Of a DNA stretch of 28,898 nt, positions 12,179 through 21,226 are shown piece after piece; position 1 is the first letter of the stretch, and each line of letters opens with the position of its first letter. This DNA comes from an uncultured Methylotenera sp. (GTDB lineage Bacteria > Pseudomonadota > Gammaproteobacteria > Burkholderiales > Methylophilaceae), in NCBI RefSeq assembly GCF_946479685.1, contig NZ_CAMLGS010000028.1, positions 1 to 28,898 on the forward strand, read 5' to 3'. The notes beneath the pieces were generated by a model. It had not been told where the DNA came from and searched no databases. It saw nothing but the letters and a program-made list of their open reading frames with translations. Both the position numbers and the translations under genes were made by a program.

Positions 12179-13417
12179 TTAAGACAACCACCAGCCTATC
12201 CACATCAACGATATTTTCAGCACCAGCCCCAATGCCACTTTTTGAAAAAACACCCTGCCACCGGTCACCAAAGCAGTAATCACTTTAGATAAGGCATTGG
12301 TTGTAATCGCTACCAAAATGGCCACGGCCGCGTTAGCAGGCGTGATTTTAACGGTAGAGGCTAAAGACGCAACTGAAATTGTAGAAGCATGTACATCCGC
12401 CAAACCAGCCACACCGGAAGCCACTACCAAGCCAGCCTGACCAAACCAGGCTTTGAGCGCGGCTGAAGCTACCAACACCACCGCGATGACCAAAGCCAAG
12501 GTCACGGCGGTTTTCACGCTAAAAGACCTGCTGGGTTTGTTTAATTCAGGTGAGTGATGGTGAAATGAATTTAATGTCACCACTAGTCCATAAACCCCAA
12601 TCGCTAAACCAGCAAACAGCAAGGGGATTTTTAATGCATGTAAAGTTAACGGGTGAATCGCGGTCAGCAACATCACTAGCTGCAGCACAGTCGCCAAGCT
12701 GGATAAGGTAGCACCAGCCACTGCTGTGCCCATAAGTTCTGGCGTTTTTTTAACGCGCGCACCCATAGCACCGATAGTAGCAATGCTGGAAATAAAGCCT
12801 GAAACCAAGCCCACCAGCGGCAAGCCGGTACGGCTGCCAAGCAAACGCAAGGCCAAGTGCCCCAGCGCCCCAATAAACATGACCAAAATTACAATCAACC
12901 ATAAATTACGCGGGTTAATCGCATCAAACGGGCCAATCAGCTCATTAGGCACTAACGGCAATACAATCAGGGTAGCCGCGGCGAGTATCAAAAAGTCTAT
13001 CATTTCATCTTTGGTCACCACGCCGCGCACAAAACCATGTATCGGCTGCTTGGCCGCAAGCAATATCGCGGCAGCAACCGCCAAACTGGCCGCCATAGAA
13101 GCAGTGCTCATGGCCAAACCGCCCAAAATCACAGTAAAGACCAGACTGATTTCGGTGGTTAAACCTGGGTCGTTATCTTTTCTTGTGAAATAAGCCGTGG
13201 CAACAAAAATAGTGACGCAAATAATAGAAACAACCAGCAGCCAGAAATTGATCGAAGTGCTCACTGCGCCTAACAGCGATGCAATGGTAAAAGTACGCAC
13301 GCCAGCAATCGTGCTATCGCCTCCATTGCCTTTACTGCGCTCGCGCTCGGCGCCTATCAGCAAGCCTATGCCTAGAGCAACCGCTAAATTCAACCAGTGT
13401 GCCGCATTAATCAACAT
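12179..13417 (-). CDS. MgtC/SapB family membrane protein with DUF4010
   Basis: A 412-residue membrane protein. The N-terminal third carries the MgtC/SapB hallmark VALGIGLLIGAERER (about 13-27) with GVRTFTIASLLGA (about 39-51); the remainder is a DUF4010-type domain with ATLIVLPLVPN, GLVSGFISSIATIGAM and DVHASTISVASLA. About 11-12 helices are expected. The family's transport role, if any, is unknown; MgtC itself is linked to magnesium stress and virulence, but this longer group is distinct. Stop lies 134 bases before the cstA start, so they may or may not share a transcript. The gap 12045-12178 shows nothing definite. Confidence 0.88.
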   Translation of the reverse strand: MLINAAHWLNLAVALGIGLLIGAERERSKGNGGDSTIAGVRTFTIASLLGAVSTSINFWLLVVSIICVTIFVATAYFTRKDNDPGLTTEISLVFTVILGGLAMSTASMAASLAVAAAILLAAKQPIHGFVRGVVTKDEMIDFLILAAATLIVLPLVPNELIGPFDAINPRNLWLIVILVMFIGALGHLALRLLGSRTGLPLVGLVSGFISSIATIGAMGARVKKTPELMGTAVAGATLSSLATVLQLVMLLTAIHPLTLHALKIPLLFAGLAIGVYGLVVTLNSFHHHSPELNKPSRSFSVKTAVTLALVIAVVLVASAALKAWFGQAGLVVASGVAGLADVHASTISVASLASTVKITPANAAVAILVAITTNALSKVITALVTGGRVFFQKVALGLVLKISLMWIGWWLS

Positions 13418-13451
13418 ACCTTGTTCCCATTTACTAAGTTTTAGCTATTAT

Positions 13452-14126
13452 TTACAGCAAGCCACGCTCGGCAAAAGACAGCGTTTGGTTACCTGCCACA
13501 ATAAAATGATCCAACACGCGCACATCCACCAAGGCTAACGCCTGCTTCAATTGCTGAGTTAACAGCTCATCTGCCGCGCTTTGCTGTGCAACACCTGAAG
13601 GATGATTATGCGCCAAAATAACACTGGCAGCATTGTGATGCATCGCCCGCTTAACCACCTCCCGCGGGTAAACACTAGTCTGCGTAAGTGTGCCGCTAAA
13701 CAATTCTTCTGCTGCATTCAGACGATTTTGTGCATCTAAAAATAGCACCATAAACACCTCACGTGTTAATGCGCCTAATTTAAGCACTAAATAATCACGC
13801 ACCTGCTGTGGCGATTGAAAAACATCGCGCTGCTGCAGTTGCTCATTTAAAGCACGGCGGCTCATTTCAAAAATGGCCTGCAGCTGCACATACTTGCTGC
13901 TGCCTATGCCATGCACTTGGCTCAACGCATGTTCATCCGCGGCGAAAATGCCATTCAAGCTACCAAACTGGCTCAGTAGATCACGCGCCAAATCCACCGC
14001 ACTCTTGCCGACTACACCTACACGCAAGAAAATCGCCAGCAGCTCAGCATCGGATAATGCTTCCGCACCTAGCTCGATTAACTTCTCCCGTGGACGCTCG
14101 CTTGCTGGCCAATCAGTAATTGCCAC
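13452..14126 (-). CDS. radC: RadC family JAMM/MPN protein
   Basis: A 224-residue RadC: N-terminal helix-hairpin-helix part ([15 protein letters not shown], then [16 protein letters not shown]) and a C-terminal MPN domain with the JAMM metal site, [10 protein letters not shown] then [14 protein letters not shown] (about 173-186; two histidines, serine and aspartate ligands). Despite the name, a DNA repair role is not established; the family may be a metal-dependent hydrolase. Normal length. It stands divergently from coaBC with one gene between, which is close to the radC / coaBC-dut / rpmBG order common in proteobacteria. Confidence 0.94.
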   Translation of the reverse strand: MAITDWPASERPREKLIELGAEALSDAELLAIFLRVGVVGKSAVDLARDLLSQFGSLNGIFAADEHALSQVHGIGSSKYVQLQAIFEMSRRALNEQLQQRDVFQSPQQVRDYLVLKLGALTREVFMVLFLDAQNRLNAAEELFSGTLTQTSVYPREVVKRAMHHNAASVILAHNHPSGVAQQSAADELLTQQLKQALALVDVRVLDHFIVAGNQTLSFAERGLL

Positions 14127-14224
14127 TTAAATACCCCTTTAAATATTTTCACGTCGCCGTTGATGCCACATCATCAACTGCAACTTAAGGTCTAGCTTCA
14201 ATCGTGCAGATCAACGCTATTTTT

Positions 14225-14989
14225 TTACTTTAACCAGCCTATTTCACGCGCAGTTTTCTCACCTATCAGCGTGTGCCGCAAACTTTTAGGAATCTCCGCC
14301 TCATTTGCACTTTGTGGAACGCGCCCACCCATCAGCTCAGCAAAATTTTGCGGATAGAGCGGTATCTTCTCTGGCTCTGCGTAGCCGTCAGGGAAACTAG
14401 GCAAGTTATTATGCAAATCGTATTTATCTGTCGCGTTTAAGGTGTGCAATAACTCATGTGCGGTGACAACCAAGTTCTTTTTGGCATAGGCTGCGCTGCC
14501 AAACAAATTCACGCGTCCGATGCGCCCTTTATTCAGCGCAGTAGAATGGCCTAGCGTGGCATTAGTGTTAGGGTCGTGATAAAGCAAGTACAGCCGGATA
14601 TCCGGCTTAATATTGACCTTAGGACTATTTTGCCAGGCAAACCACCTAAATTCTAAGCTCCATAGCATAGTGCTTAATACGCTGCCGTTTCGCGGCGGTG
14701 CTGGCGGTAACTTATCCACTGCCGCGCCCAGCTGCACCTCTATCGGGCGCCGCAACCCTAGCTTATAAGACGCGGCCTCCTCTGCAAAATATTCGGCCAT
14801 AGGCTCAAAATCATCACGACGCAATGTTCGCAAGTAAGCACTAACTTCCTCGCTACCATCCGCGTTAATTGGGTAAACTGCCACATATAGATTATGCTTC
14901 CAAGCCAAATCCGCTTTATCTAACCATAACTGCTGCAGTACTGTTGCTAAAATTAACAACAGAATAATGATTCGGAATTTACGCCACAT
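14225..14989 (-). CDS. Secreted zincin-like putative metallopeptidase
   Basis: A 254-residue protein with an N-terminal membrane anchor or signal (about residues 5-20, following MWRKFR) and a periplasmic domain. Near residue 179 it has VVTAHELLHTLNATDKYD, that is HExxH followed by TxxKYD, the layout of a zinc metallopeptidase active site. I do not recognise the family. The protein also has a conserved-looking PNTNATLGHSTALNKGRIGRVNLF stretch (two pieces, about 141-164). The stop is 98 bases from radC, a possible shared transcript, and the promoter region is shared divergently with coaBC. Substrate unknown; enzymatic activity is inferred only from the motif. Confidence 0.75.
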   Translation of the reverse strand: MWRKFRIIILLLILATVLQQLWLDKADLAWKHNLYVAVYPINADGSEEVSAYLRTLRRDDFEPMAEYFAEEAASYKLGLRRPIEVQLGAAVDKLPPAPPRNGSVLSTMLWSLEFRWFAWQNSPKVNIKPDIRLYLLYHDPNTNATLGHSTALNKGRIGRVNLFGSAAYAKKNLVVTAHELLHTLNATDKYDLHNNLPSFPDGYAEPEKIPLYPQNFAELMGGRVPQSANEAEIPKSLRHTLIGEKTAREIGWLK

Positions 14990-15119
14990 TGTGTATCAGC
15001 CGCATGAATATTATTGATTTTTGTTACATCCACTATAAAACATTTTCTTTAGTTTAGATGCTGCGTAAAGAATATTTTATACAAAACAATGTTCGTATTA
15101 GAATGAAGGACTTACATGA

Positions 15120-16307
15120 ATGACCAGCAATATGCAAAATAAAAAATCTATCGTCTTGGGAATCACCGGCGGAATCGCTGCTTATAAAGCGGCTGAGCTC
15201 GTACGCCTATTGGTAAAGAACAATATTGAAGTACAGGTAGTGATGACACAGGCTGCCTGCCAGTTTATTACGCCAGTCACCATGCAAGCACTTTCCGGCA
15301 AGCAGGTATTTACAGACATGTGGGATGCATCTATCTCTAATGGCATGCCTCATATTGAGTTAAGCCGCGCCGCTGACGCCATTGTAGTGGCCCCAGCCAG
15401 TGCAGACTTTATGGCTAAACTAGTGCATGGTCGTGCCGATGATTTACTTTCTACCCTTTGCCTAGCCAGAGATTGTGACCTACTGGTTGCACCAGCTATG
15501 AACAAACAAATGTGGGAGAACCCAGCCACCCAGCGCAATATCACACAACTGGCGCAAGACGGCATCAGCATCCTCGGCCCAGACAGCGGCGAGCAGGCAT
15601 GTGGTGAAATTGGCTTAGGCCGCATGCTAGAGGCAGAAGACTTACTCGATTTAATAGTCGCGCACTTTCAACCCAAGCTACTCAAAGGTAAAAAAATACT
15701 GATCACAGCCGGTGCTACTCTAGAAATGATAGACCCCGTGCGCGCCGTTACCAACTTAAGCTCGGGCAAAATGGGCTACGCGATTGCACAAGCGGCCTCT
15801 GAAATGGGTGCAGAGGTCACACTAGTCAGTGGCGCAACTGCGCTTAACCCACCTAATGGGGTACGTAACATTACAGCCACATCGGCAGCAGCCATGTACC
15901 AAAGCGTGATGCAAAACATCGCCAATCAAGATATTTTCATTGGCGTTGCCGCAGTTGCAGACTATAGCCCAGCCCTCGCACAGCCACAGAAAATCAAAAA
16001 AAGTGAACAGTCACTATCGCTAGAGCTAATACGCAACAAGGATATTATTGCAGAAGTTGCGAGCCTACCCAACCCACCGTTCTGTGTAGGCTTTGCGGCT
16101 GAAACGGAAAACCTGTTGGAATATGCAGAAGCAAAACGACTTAAGAAGAAACTACCATTGATTATTGCCAACCTCACCAGCGATGCCATGGGTAGCGACA
16201 ACAACACAGTCTTCTTGCTAGATAAAAATGGCACGCACCCATTAGAACCTGCCGCTAAAATTCAAGTGGCCAGATCGTTACTAGCACACGTGGCAACCTT
16301 GCTTTAA
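15120..16307 (+). CDS. coaBC: Phosphopantothenoylcysteine decarboxylase / phosphopantothenate-cysteine ligase
   Basis: A 395-residue bifunctional enzyme making 4'-phosphopantetheine for coenzyme A. The N-terminal CoaC flavoprotein domain (about 1-190) has GITGGIAAYKAAELVRLL, the PHIELSRAAD segment with the catalytic histidine, PAMNKQMWENPA and the ACGEIGLGRM clamp with the catalytic cysteine. The C-terminal CoaB ligase domain (about 195-395) has ITAGATLEMIDPVRAVTN, LSSGKMG and the KKLPLIIANL segment. Length is normal. AAGGA (15106-15110) precedes the ATG at 15120 by 9 nt; an ATG at 15116 is out of frame and stops at once. Usually followed by dut; here a TonB receptor intervenes. Confidence 0.97.
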   Translation: MTSNMQNKKSIVLGITGGIAAYKAAELVRLLVKNNIEVQVVMTQAACQFITPVTMQALSGKQVFTDMWDASISNGMPHIELSRAADAIVVAPASADFMAKLVHGRADDLLSTLCLARDCDLLVAPAMNKQMWENPATQRNITQLAQDGISILGPDSGEQACGEIGLGRMLEAEDLLDLIVAHFQPKLLKGKKILITAGATLEMIDPVRAVTNLSSGKMGYAIAQAASEMGAEVTLVSGATALNPPNGVRNITATSAAAMYQSVMQNIANQDIFIGVAAVADYSPALAQPQKIKKSEQSLSLELIRNKDIIAEVASLPNPPFCVGFAAETENLLEYAEAKRLKKKLPLIIANLTSDAMGSDNNTVFLLDKNGTHPLEPAAKIQVARSLLAHVATLL

Positions 16308-16366
16308 ACAAACATGCTCTAACCCGACACACTCTAAATCAGACAGTTTTTCATTAGATGCCGGCC

Positions 16367-16394
16367 GCAATGTTTGATGTAAATCAAACATTGC
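16367..16394. promoter_or_regulatory. FNR/Anr-type palindromic operator
   Basis: Perfect 12-bp arms GCAATGTTTGAT and ATCAAACATTGC around GTAA. The core TTGAT-GTAA-ATCAA (16374-16387) equals the FNR consensus TTGATnnnnATCAA exactly. A -10-like TATAAC (16406-16411) follows at nearly the spacing of an activator site about 40 bp before the transcript start. The TonB receptor starts 107 bases downstream of the palindrome. As RNA it would also form a hairpin, but no T run follows, which argues against a terminator. Confidence 0.75.
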
Positions 16395-16500
16395 CAAAGC
16401 CATCATATAACTCATGAAAATCCTGATTCCAAGCTGTGGCTTAGGCACTAGAATCGCACCCAACTATTCATCATAAATTAAGAAATTACTAAGGCAACAT

Positions 16501-18642
16501 ATGTCATACACCAGCACTTTCCAATACAAGGCACTTACGCTCGCCGTACTCAGCACCTTAAGCATCACCCATCAAGCACAAGCGGAAACACCTAACGCCG
16601 AAAAAATCGTCACAGCACCAGTCGTTGTGACCGCCACACGCGTAGAACAAAACAGCTTTGACCTACCAGTCGCCATTGACGTAGTAGAAAGCAAAGACAT
16701 CCAAAATGGCCAACTGCAGATGACGCTGTCAGAAAGCTTGATTCGCGTGCCCGGTATCACTGCACAAAATAGAACACAGTCCGCACAAGACCCACAGATA
16801 TCCAGTCGCGGCTTCGGCTCCCGCTCCAGCTTTGGGGTACGCGGTGTGCGTGTTTATGTAGATGGCATTCCCCTCACCATGCCAGATGGCCAAGGCCAGC
16901 CGGGGGTAGTGGATTTATCGGCAATCAAAAGTATAGAAGTCATGCGCGGCCCATTCTCTGCGCTCTACGGCAACTCCTCTGGCGGTGTGATTCAAATGCT
17001 GACTAAAGACGCGCCAAAAACTCCTGAAGTAGGTGCAACCGTTATGTTTGGTAGCTACGACACGAAGCGAAATGTATTAGAAGCATCAGGGCAACTTGAA
17101 GGCTTGGAGTACATGCTAGACATATCCAACTTTGAGACTAATGGCTACCGCGCCAACAGTGCTAGCAACAAGCAAATGGCAACGGCAAAATTTAAATTCA
17201 ATTTGGATGAAGACACCAAAGTCACAGCACTAGTGAACTGGTTTGATCAGGAAGCACAAGACCCATTAGGACTAGATCGCGCAAGAGCTTTTTCCAGCTC
17301 CACACGAAACGATGTCGTTCCAGCCGCGCTATTCGCAAACACCAGCGTGAAGCGTGACCATACTCAAGTTGGTTTTAATATTGAACACGCATTCAATACC
17401 AATAATAAAATCACCTTAACGCCATATGTGGGTACAAGAAATAATGCGCAAATACTTACCACAACGCCTACAGCCACTACGCTAGCAGGCACAAACGCTA
17501 GGCTAAGCCAAATTGAGCGGTCTTTTTACGGTACAGATTTAAGGTGGGACAACAACGGCACATTAGGTAACATGCCATACAACCTCGCGTTAGGCGTCAA
17601 TTACGGTAAATCATCAGACGACAGATTAGACAGAAACATTCTAGTAGCGGGCAATCCTGCAAACGCACGTAACAGAGACGAAGAAAACATTTCAAGCAAC
17701 TTCGACCAGTATCTGCAAGGTCGGCTCAGTCTAACACCCAGTGTAGACCTTCATGCCGGAGCTAGACACACCAAGGTTAAACTTGAGGTGAATGATAAAT
17801 TCACCTCCTCTGGCAATCCAGGCCAAGGTGATAATAGCGGCTCGGTTGAGTATCAAAAGACCACGCCTGTTATTGGTGCCGTTTGGAAAGCAACTGAGAC
17901 ACTCAATTTTTACGCTAACTTTGGCAAAGGCTTTGAGACACCAACCTTTATTGAGGCAGCTTTTGATACAGTCAAAGCAAACGTCGCTAGCAAACCCAAT
18001 TTATCACTGAAAGCTGCAGAAAGCCGCAATATCGAACTGGGAGCAAAAGCGTTTATTACCGATGACATTCGAGCTAACCTGACTATATTTAAAATAGACA
18101 CAGACAACGAAATCGTTACCCGAGAAACTATTGCTGGACGCTCCAGCTATCAAAATGCAGGTAAGACAAAACGCACAGGTATCGAAGCATCAGTAGATGC
18201 CAGTTTTGATAATAATATTACGGCTTATGCAGCTTACACTTTGCTGAATGCCAAATTTGAAGACCCATTCGTCAGCGTAACAGGCCCTGTACACTCAGGT
18301 AACCGCATTCCTGGCACTTACAAATCACAAATTTACGGTGAAGTGGCGTGGAAATATCCAGCTCTTGGCTTCTTTTCTGCATTAGAAGGCCGCCACAATA
18401 GCGAAGTCTATGTGAATGACATCAATACAGACAAAGCTCCTTCCTACACAATCTTCAATATCAGAACAGGCTTCGAACAAAACTTGCACAACTGGCGCTT
18501 TAAAGAATACGTACGTATTGAAAACATCACTGATAAAGAATATATCGGTGCCGTACGTGTCAATGATAGTAACAGCCTATATTTCGAGCCTGCCGCAGGC
18601 AGAAACTACCTATTGGGCCTTAGCGCGCAATACAAATTTTAA
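16501..18642 (+). CDS. TonB-dependent outer-membrane receptor, YncD/PqqU-like
   Basis: A 713-residue outer-membrane receptor. A signal peptide (cleavage likely after AQA at 28) leads to a TonB-box-like VVVTATR (about 41-47), the plug domain (about 50-165) and a 22-stranded barrel ending YKF with the terminal phenylalanine. The plug pieces RGFGSRS, YVDGIP, TMPDGQGQ, RGPFSALYGN and SGGV, and the barrel pieces GKGFETPT, YQNAGKT, APSYT and YFEPAAGRNY match, in order, E. coli YncD as I remember it. YncD (PqqU) takes up the cofactor PQQ. Substrate identity here is inference. AAGG (16491-16494) lies 6 nt before the ATG. An FNR-type palindrome lies upstream and a terminator follows. Confidence 0.9.
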   Translation: MSYTSTFQYKALTLAVLSTLSITHQAQAETPNAEKIVTAPVVVTATRVEQNSFDLPVAIDVVESKDIQNGQLQMTLSESLIRVPGITAQNRTQSAQDPQISSRGFGSRSSFGVRGVRVYVDGIPLTMPDGQGQPGVVDLSAIKSIEVMRGPFSALYGNSSGGVIQMLTKDAPKTPEVGATVMFGSYDTKRNVLEASGQLEGLEYMLDISNFETNGYRANSASNKQMATAKFKFNLDEDTKVTALVNWFDQEAQDPLGLDRARAFSSSTRNDVVPAALFANTSVKRDHTQVGFNIEHAFNTNNKITLTPYVGTRNNAQILTTTPTATTLAGTNARLSQIERSFYGTDLRWDNNGTLGNMPYNLALGVNYGKSSDDRLDRNILVAGNPANARNRDEENISSNFDQYLQGRLSLTPSVDLHAGARHTKVKLEVNDKFTSSGNPGQGDNSGSVEYQKTTPVIGAVWKATETLNFYANFGKGFETPTFIEAAFDTVKANVASKPNLSLKAAESRNIELGAKAFITDDIRANLTIFKIDTDNEIVTRETIAGRSSYQNAGKTKRTGIEASVDASFDNNITAYAAYTLLNAKFEDPFVSVTGPVHSGNRIPGTYKSQIYGEVAWKYPALGFFSALEGRHNSEVYVNDINTDKAPSYTIFNIRTGFEQNLHNWRFKEYVRIENITDKEYIGAVRVNDSNSLYFEPAAGRNYLLGLSAQYKF

Positions 18643-18661
18643 GCACGAGCCTTAACCACAT

Positions 18662-18697
18662 AAAGCCAGCCGATATATTATTCAGCTGGCTTTTTTA
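18662..18697 (+). terminator. Intrinsic terminator after the TonB receptor
   Basis: Stem AAAGCCAGC (18662-18670) and GCTGGCTTT (18685-18693), 14-nt loop, T run 18691-18696. It isolates the receptor gene from dut. Confidence 0.85.
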
Positions 18698-18756
18698 TTC
18701 ACCATATTTAGTGTTTAATACAAACCTGAGCTAACCACTATAAAAATACAAACATT

Positions 18757-19209
18757 ATGTCCATACTCATTGATTTAAAAATCCTAGACGACCGTTTACG
18801 CACCCAGTTTCCTACCTATGCTACGCCGGGGTCTGCAGGTTTAGATTTACGCGCCTGTATTGATGCACCCATCACTTTGCAGCCAGGAGAAACTACACTT
18901 ATCCCTACAGGCATGGCGATTCATATCGATAACACCTATTACGCTGCCCTTATTTTGCCGCGCTCAGGGCTTGGTCATAAACATGGAATTGTATTAGGCA
19001 ATCTAGTAGGACTAATTGATTCAGACTATCAAGGTCAATTAATGGTATCCTGTTGGAATCGCGGTAATACCGCGTTTGAATTAAATCCGCTCGAACGCAT
19101 CGCACAATTAGTGATTGTGCCTGTAGTGCAGGCAGAGTTTCACGTAGTCGATGATTTTGATGCCTCAGAGCGCGGCGAAGGCGGTTTCGGTAGTACCGGA
19201 AAGCATTAA
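18757..19209 (+). CDS. dut: dUTP diphosphatase
   Basis: A 150-residue trimeric dUTPase that hydrolyses dUTP to dUMP and pyrophosphate, protecting DNA from uracil and feeding thymidylate synthesis. The five family motifs are present: [10 protein letters not shown] (about 24-33), [23 protein letters not shown] (about 68-82), [10 protein letters not shown] and the C-terminal [10 protein letters not shown] (about 138-147) that closes over the active site. No Shine-Dalgarno is evident before the ATG at 18757; a TATAAA (18739-18744) close upstream could be its -10 box or part of a short-leader transcript. Confidence 0.97.
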   Translation: MSILIDLKILDDRLRTQFPTYATPGSAGLDLRACIDAPITLQPGETTLIPTGMAIHIDNTYYAALILPRSGLGHKHGIVLGNLVGLIDSDYQGQLMVSCWNRGNTAFELNPLERIAQLVIVPVVQAEFHVVDDFDASERGEGGFGSTGKH

Positions 19210-19254
19210 ACAAAAATAATATGTGAATTTACTGAAAAGAAACACATATTTAGC

Positions 19255-19284
19255 TTGAAACAAATAAAGAATGTGTACTATAAT
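19255..19284 (+). promoter_or_regulatory. Sigma70 promoter of rpmB-rpmG
   Basis: -35 TTGAAA (19255-19260), 18-nt spacer, perfect -10 TATAAT (19279-19284); transcript start expected near 19291, 32 nt before rpmB. Just upstream an inverted repeat AATATGTG (19218-19225) and CACATATT (19243-19250) could be the end structure of the dut transcript. Confidence 0.8.
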
Positions 19285-19322
19285 CACGCTCTTTCTCAAA
19301 AATAGAGTTCTTGGAGATAACC

Positions 19323-19559
19323 ATGGCACGTGTATGTCAGGTAACAGGCAAAAAGCCAATGGTGGGTAACAATGTTTCTCACGCACAAAACAAAACAAAA
19401 CGTCGTTTTTTACCTAATTTGCAAAACCGCAAATTCTGGGTTGAGAGCGAAAACCGCTGGGTAAGCATGCGTATTACTAACGCTGCGTTACGCACTATCG
19501 ACAAAAACGGTATTGATGCTGTTTTGGCTGATATGCGTGCTGCTGGCGAAAAGATTTAA
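19323..19559 (+). CDS. rpmB: 50S ribosomal protein L28
   Basis: A 78-residue L28 with the typical start [20 protein letters not shown] and the [14 protein letters not shown] block. GGAG (19313-19316) precedes the ATG at 19323 by 6 nt; an upstream ATG at 19311 would overlap this ribosome-binding site and is rejected. First gene of the rpmB-rpmG operon. Confidence 0.98.
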   Translation: MARVCQVTGKKPMVGNNVSHAQNKTKRRFLPNLQNRKFWVESENRWVSMRITNAALRTIDKNGIDAVLADMRAAGEKI

Positions 19560-19595
19560 GCTGCTAACTTAACTTAGCCAACAGAGGACAGCAAA

Positions 19596-19751
19596 ATGCG
19601 CGAAAAAATCAAACTAGAGTCAAGTGCTGGTACAGGTCATTTCTATACCACCACAAAAAACAAACGTACAATGCCAGGAAAATTGGAAATCAAAAAATTT
19701 GACCCAGTTGTACGTAAGCACGTGATGTACAAAGAAACAAAATTGAAATAA
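19596..19751 (+). CDS. rpmG: 50S ribosomal protein L33
   Basis: A 51-residue L33, too short for many gene finders: [20 protein letters not shown], then [17 protein letters not shown] and a C-terminal [15 protein letters not shown] (19584-19588) lies 7 nt before the ATG at 19596. It has none of the zinc cysteines, so it is the cysteine-free type usual in proteobacteria. It follows rpmB by 36 bases and ends at a strong terminator. Confidence 0.98.
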   Translation: MREKIKLESSAGTGHFYTTTKNKRTMPGKLEIKKFDPVVRKHVMYKETKLK

Positions 19752-19763
19752 TTCATTATTTCA

Positions 19764-19802
19764 GCAATAAAAAAGCTCACATATAGTGAGCTTTTTTATT
19801 GC
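19764..19802. terminator. Bidirectional intrinsic terminator
   Basis: Perfect 17-bp arms from GCAATAAAAAAGCTCAC (19764-19780) around a 5-nt loop, with A run on one side and T run on the other. It ends rpmBG on + and can also serve the MscS-type gene on -. Confidence 0.93.
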
Positions 19803-19897
19803 CTTGAACTTTTATTGGCTAATTATTAGCTAATAATGATAAGTAACGGAACTACAGAACAGGACAATAAGTACAACACGCCCCCGCCCTGATCGTA

Positions 19898-21160
19898 TTA
19901 ACCGCCCAATACGCGCACTTCTCGCTGTGGGTAAGGGATAGAGATATCATGCGCCTTAAACAAGCGCCAAATCGCCATAAAAAGGTCTGACTGCAAACTA
20001 GAGGTACCCTCTTCTGCGTCATGGATCCACACCGTCAAGCGCACATCAATTCCGTTATCGGCAAAGCCGGTTACAACTGCACCAGGCGCTGGCGTCACCA
20101 ACACTCTAGGATGATCTACCGCTGCCTTTACCAGTAACTGCAGCACCAAGTCCAAATCACTTTCATAAGCCACCTGCACCGCCACCTGCACCCGGGTGTT
20201 TCTATCCATGCCGGAATGGTTAATTACCGGGTTGATAATCAAGGTTTCATTAGGGATAATCACCTCGGTACCATCCAGCTTCTTCAGTACCAAATAGCGT
20301 GTACGTAAATCCTTAATAATCCCGTAGTGGGTATCGATAGTGACAATATCGCCTATGCTGATAGATTTATCCATCAATAAGATAAAACCACTCACATAAT
20401 TACTGGCGATACGCTGCAAACCGAAACCCAAGCCCACACCCAACGCCCCACCAAATACGGAGATTAAAGTTAAATCTAGGCCAACTGCAGAAAGCCCTAT
20501 TAGCACAGCAATAAACAGCAAGCAAATACGCACCACTTTCGCCAACATCACACGAGTATTGGCATTGAGCTGCTCCACTTGCATCAGCTTATTTTCAATA
20601 ATACGGCTTAACCACATTGCAACAAATACTGTAATCAATATGGTGAGCAGGCCCTGCAGCAACAGCAGTAAATTAACGGAGTTTTTACCGATCTTGAATT
20701 TGACCGCTTCTAGCGTTTCCAGCATCTCGGGCAGAATGCCACTTAGATGTAAAGCCAGCACCAGCCAGATCAGGGTAGCGAGCGTATGCTCTATAGTTTT
20801 AAGTACGCCACCCGGCGCAATGATATAGCGCATGGCATATACCACTAAACGCACGGCGGCCATTGCCAGCAGCAAATTACTGGCAAGATGAAGCATAGTG
20901 GTATGTTGCCAATGCCCTAGCACCCATTTAGAAACCAGCACGATACTCAAGGTAGATAACGGAAACAGCAAACGATTAAATGTACCGATGCCAATCTTCC
21001 AATGCTCAGGTGCGTGACTCATCACATAGGCACGAATGGCACCGTTAATCATCCACGCGACAGCACACGCCATCACAATCACACCAATTTGCCAGCCGGC
21101 TACCGGCGTTCCAATATCAGCCAATATTTCTTGCCATATAAAATCGATGCGATTGCTCAT
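19898..21160 (-). CDS. MscS-type mechanosensitive ion channel
   Basis: A 420-residue inner-membrane channel. Five or so predicted helices precede the pore helix and beta domain: SVFGGALGVGLGFGLQRIAS (about 232-251) is the glycine/alanine-rich pore-lining TM3, followed by NYVSGFILLMDKSISIGD and the beta-domain VTIDTHYGIIKDLRTRY. It is longer than E. coli MscS (286), having extra N-terminal helices. The role is to release solutes on hypo-osmotic shock. It stops 66 bases after the mgtE stop side-by-side on the same strand (mgtE is upstream), so the two could be cotranscribed. Confidence 0.92.
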   Translation of the reverse strand: MSNRIDFIWQEILADIGTPVAGWQIGVIVMACAVAWMINGAIRAYVMSHAPEHWKIGIGTFNRLLFPLSTLSIVLVSKWVLGHWQHTTMLHLASNLLLAMAAVRLVVYAMRYIIAPGGVLKTIEHTLATLIWLVLALHLSGILPEMLETLEAVKFKIGKNSVNLLLLLQGLLTILITVFVAMWLSRIIENKLMQVEQLNANTRVMLAKVVRICLLFIAVLIGLSAVGLDLTLISVFGGALGVGLGFGLQRIASNYVSGFILLMDKSISIGDIVTIDTHYGIIKDLRTRYLVLKKLDGTEVIIPNETLIINPVINHSGMDRNTRVQVAVQVAYESDLDLVLQLLVKAAVDHPRVLVTPAPGAVVTGFADNGIDVRLTVWIHDAEEGTSSLQSDLFMAIWRLFKAHDISIPYPQREVRVLGG

Positions 21161-21226
21161 ATTTCTTAACCTACATATCTCTTAACTTAGAAGTTAAATC
21201 AAAACTTGGAAATTAAATCAAAAAAT

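Noticed and set aside
12726..13193. 155-codon + frame antisense to the MgtC/DUF4010 gene
   Set aside because: Low-complexity Ala/Ile/Lys/Pro product typical of the antisense of a membrane-protein gene; the - strand gene is clearly real.
16367..16394. The palindrome as a terminator for coaBC or a CRP site
   Set aside because: No T run follows it, and the core is TTGAT-N4-ATCAA rather than TGTGA-N6-TCACA.
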